Shown: one piece after another, positions 62,225-64,000 of the stretch
How the letters are laid out: each line of letters opens with the position of its first letter
Position numbering within the stretch: the first letter of the stretch is position 1
NCBI RefSeq assembly: GCF_045063725.1
Contig: NZ_CP173695.1
Direction: 5' to 3' (one strand)
DNA from: Sellimonas catena
GTDB lineage: Bacteria; Bacillota; Clostridia; Lachnospirales; Lachnospiraceae
DNA length: 64,000 bases
Position numbers and translations under genes: made by a program
Notes under the pieces: generated by a model
Told to the model about the DNA's origin: nothing
What the model saw: only the letters and a program-made list of their open reading frames with translations
The model's database searches: none

Positions 62225-63277
62225 ATGAAACTATCTAGGGAAGAACTGAAAGGCCTGATGAAAAACAAACTGATGAATGCGGGCCTGAACGAAGCGCATG
62301 CAGAGATTGCAGCAGAAATTCTGACATGGTCAGATGAGAGGGGTTATCATTCACACGGAGCGGTACGTGTGGAGTACTACAGCGAGAGAATCGCAAAAGG
62401 CGGAATTACAGCAAATCCGCATTTCACATTCAAGGAGACAGGACCGTGTTCTGGAATGTTTGACGGGGACAATGGATGCGGTTATGCGGCTGCCAAGGAA
62501 GCGATGGACAAGGCCATCGAGATGGCGAAGAAAAACGGAATCGCAGTGATCGGAATCAGCAACATTTCCCACAGCGGCTCCATCGGTTACTACACAGAGA
62601 TGGCTGCAAAACAGGATCTGGCGGCGATTTCTTTCTGTCAGTCAGACCCGATGGCAGTACCTCCGGGAGGAACGGAGCCTTACTATGGAACCAACCCGAT
62701 TTCCTTCGCGGCACCGACAGCAGACGACCGGATCGTTGTATTTGATATGGCAACCACCGTACAGGCGTGGGGCAAGATTCTGGACAAGAGATCCAGAGGA
62801 GAATCCATCCCGGATAACTGGGCAGTAGATGAGAAGGGAAATCCGGTGACGGATCCGAACAAGGTAAACGCCCTGCTTCCGATTGCCGGAGCAAAAGGCT
62901 ACGGCCTGATGATGATGGTGGACGTATTCTCCGGAATCATGACAGGTGTTCCGTTCGGAAAACATGTCAGCTCCATGTACCATGACTGCTCCAAGGGAAG
63001 AGAACTTGGACAGATGCACATCGTCATGGACCCGGCACGGTTTGTCGGACTGGAAGAGTTCAAAAAGAACATGTCCGCGACATGCGATGAGCTGAACGCA
63101 ATGCCGGTAGCGGAAGGATATGACAAGGTCTACTATCCGGGCGAGCGCGCGCAGATCAGAAAGAAAAAAGCGTACGAGACCGGCGGAGTAGAGATTGTAG
63201 ATTCAATCTATGAATATCTCAAGAGCGACGATATTCACTATAACAGATACGATCATAAAAACAGATTTGCAGAATAG
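62225..63277 (+). CDS. allD: Ureidoglycolate dehydrogenase
   Basis: 350 residues of the malate/L-lactate dehydrogenase (LDH2/MDH2) family. Oxidises (S)-ureidoglycolate to oxalurate with NAD+. Seen: SHGAVRVEYYSERIAKGG with the family Ser-His pair, ISNISHSGSIGYYTEM with the catalytic His, and FDMATTVQAWGKI. Length is the E. coli AllD size (349). ATG follows AAGGAGAGGATG. fdrA begins 14 nt after the stop, so the two are co-transcribed. Confidence 0.95.
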   Translation: MKLSREELKGLMKNKLMNAGLNEAHAEIAAEILTWSDERGYHSHGAVRVEYYSERIAKGGITANPHFTFKETGPCSGMFDGDNGCGYAAAKEAMDKAIEMAKKNGIAVIGISNISHSGSIGYYTEMAAKQDLAAISFCQSDPMAVPPGGTEPYYGTNPISFAAPTADDRIVVFDMATTVQAWGKILDKRSRGESIPDNWAVDEKGNPVTDPNKVNALLPIAGAKGYGLMMMVDVFSGIMTGVPFGKHVSSMYHDCSKGRELGQMHIVMDPARFVGLEEFKKNMSATCDELNAMPVAEGYDKVYYPGERAQIRKKKAYETGGVEIVDSIYEYLKSDDIHYNRYDHKNRFAE

Positions 63278-63291
63278 GAGAGATACGAAAC

Positions 63292-64000
63292 ATGTTAAAA
63301 ACAGTAGTGAAAAAGGGCAGTTATCATGACTCTGTTGTGCTGATGCTTCTGACGAACAAGATCTCGGCACTGGACGGAGTGAAGAAGGTCTCCATCATGA
63401 TGGCGACTCCTGCCAACAAAGATATCTTCAAACAGAGCGGCCTGGATACCGAAGAGCTGATGGAAGCGACCGCAAACGACATGGTAGTTGTTGCGGACGT
63501 GGATGATGAAAGCCTTCTGGATACGATCATGGACGAGACAGAAGAGTTCTTCCGTCAGCAGTCTGCAAAGAGCGGCGGCAAGAAGGAATCTGAGAGTGTG
63601 AAGTCCTGGGACAAGGCGCTTGACAAGCTTCCGGATGCAAACCTGGCAGTCATCTCCATTCCGGGAGCGTATGCAGCCCTGGAGGCGGACCGTGCGCTTG
63701 ACGAAGGCATGAATGTCTTTATGTTCAGCGACAACGTGACACTGGAAGACGAAGTCAAACTGAAAAAGAAAGCACATGAAAAGGGACTGGCTGTGATGGG
63801 ACCGGACTGTGGTACAGGTATCATCCAGAGCGTTCCGATTGCATTTACAAATAATGTGGCACCGGGTTCCATCGGTATCATCGGAGCATCCGGAACCGGA
63901 ATCCAGGAGCTGACAACGATTATTGACCGTCTGGGTGAAGGTGTGACCAACGCGATTGGTATCGGCGGAAGAGACCTAAATGCTGCAGTAGGCGGAATTA
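63292..64000 (+). CDS. fdrA: FdrA/AllF, oxamate carbamoyltransferase subunit (partial)
   Basis: Incomplete: 236 codons before the window edge. MLKTVVKKGSYHDSVVLMLL, then SIMMATPANKDIFKQSGLD, and a CoA-ligase-like domain GIIGASGTGIQELTTIIDR identify FdrA, a succinyl-CoA synthetase-like protein. With AllG and AllH it forms the oxamate carbamoyltransferase that splits oxalurate into oxamate and carbamoyl phosphate, feeding ATP formation by carbamate kinase. AllG should follow beyond the edge. Preceded by TAGGAGAGA. Confidence 0.93.
   Translation, partial: MLKTVVKKGSYHDSVVLMLLTNKISALDGVKKVSIMMATPANKDIFKQSGLDTEELMEATANDMVVVADVDDESLLDTIMDETEEFFRQQSAKSGGKKESESVKSWDKALDKLPDANLAVISIPGAYAALEADRALDEGMNVFMFSDNVTLEDEVKLKKKAHEKGLAVMGPDCGTGIIQSVPIAFTNNVAPGSIGIIGASGTGIQELTTIIDRLGEGVTNAIGIGGRDLNAAVGGI

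Noticed and set aside
1..64000. CRISPR arrays, tRNA and rRNA genes
   Set aside because: No regularly spaced repeats with unique spacers, no cloverleaf and no rRNA-like stretch were seen.

Overview
The window looks like a chromosomal segment of a gut-type Lachnospiraceae bacterium (Clostridia, Firmicutes). Supporting signs are strong AGGAGG-type ribosome binding sites with occasional GTG/TTG starts, moderate GC content, a spore-maturation gene (spmB), a rubredoxin, a complete V-type ATPase operon, a T-box leader on metG, MsmR-type AraC control of an alpha-galactosidase, and an anaerobic allantoin-utilisation cluster that includes fdrA. The species cannot be fixed from sequence reading alone.

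Region by region. 0-8 kb is accessory DNA: an Rpn-like PD-(D/E)XK protein with a 21-bp coding repeat, a frameshifted lipoprotein, a solute-binding lipoprotein, then a frameshifted MFS transporter overlapping an ABC exporter with a degenerate nucleotide-binding domain and a GT4 glycosyltransferase, followed by a repeat-rich noncoding stretch. 8-15.5 kb holds a GH36 alpha-galactosidase with its convergent AraC regulator, a MATE exporter, spmB, rubredoxin and a DUF885 metallopeptidase-like protein. 15.6-25 kb is the nine-gene V-type ATPase operon (NtpF-C-I-K-G-E-A-B-D in E. hirae naming) followed by a DegV/FakB protein. 25-30 kb has a decayed AlbA_2-type regulator, the T-box/metG unit and an aminopeptidase P. 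30-35 kb has uncharacterised genes (a helical protein, a TPR/SEC-C protein, an AAA/PD-(D/E)XK protein and a lipoprotein). 35-41 kb is mostly housekeeping (tatD, rsmA, an AIM24 protein, citrate synthase, an alpha/beta hydrolase, a methyltransferase). 41-49.5 kb carries a GH20-like glycosidase behind a G10 promoter, a three-gene DDE transposon and lacZ.

49.7 kb to the right edge is an allantoin-degradation island: two PLP aminotransferases (one PucG-like), an antisense frameshifted allH (DUF2877), a DAACS symporter, allantoinase, an NCS1 allantoin permease, a cyclophilin, an interrupting minus-strand trio, then allE, allD and the start of fdrA (allF). Together these encode uptake of allantoin, ring opening, and two parallel routes (AllE/AllD and PucG) that converge on oxalurate, the substrate of the FdrA/AllFGH carbamoyltransferase. 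The allE and allD promoters share a 25-bp GATAAA-N13-TTTATC dyad at exactly the same distance from their -35 boxes, which suggests one dedicated activator.

The most notable anomalies are four disrupted accessory genes (three at mononucleotide runs) beside intact housekeeping genes, a G10 tract inside a promoter spacer, a promoter followed immediately by a terminator ahead of the aminotransferase gene, and the shared allE/allD operator. No tRNA, rRNA or CRISPR array was seen.
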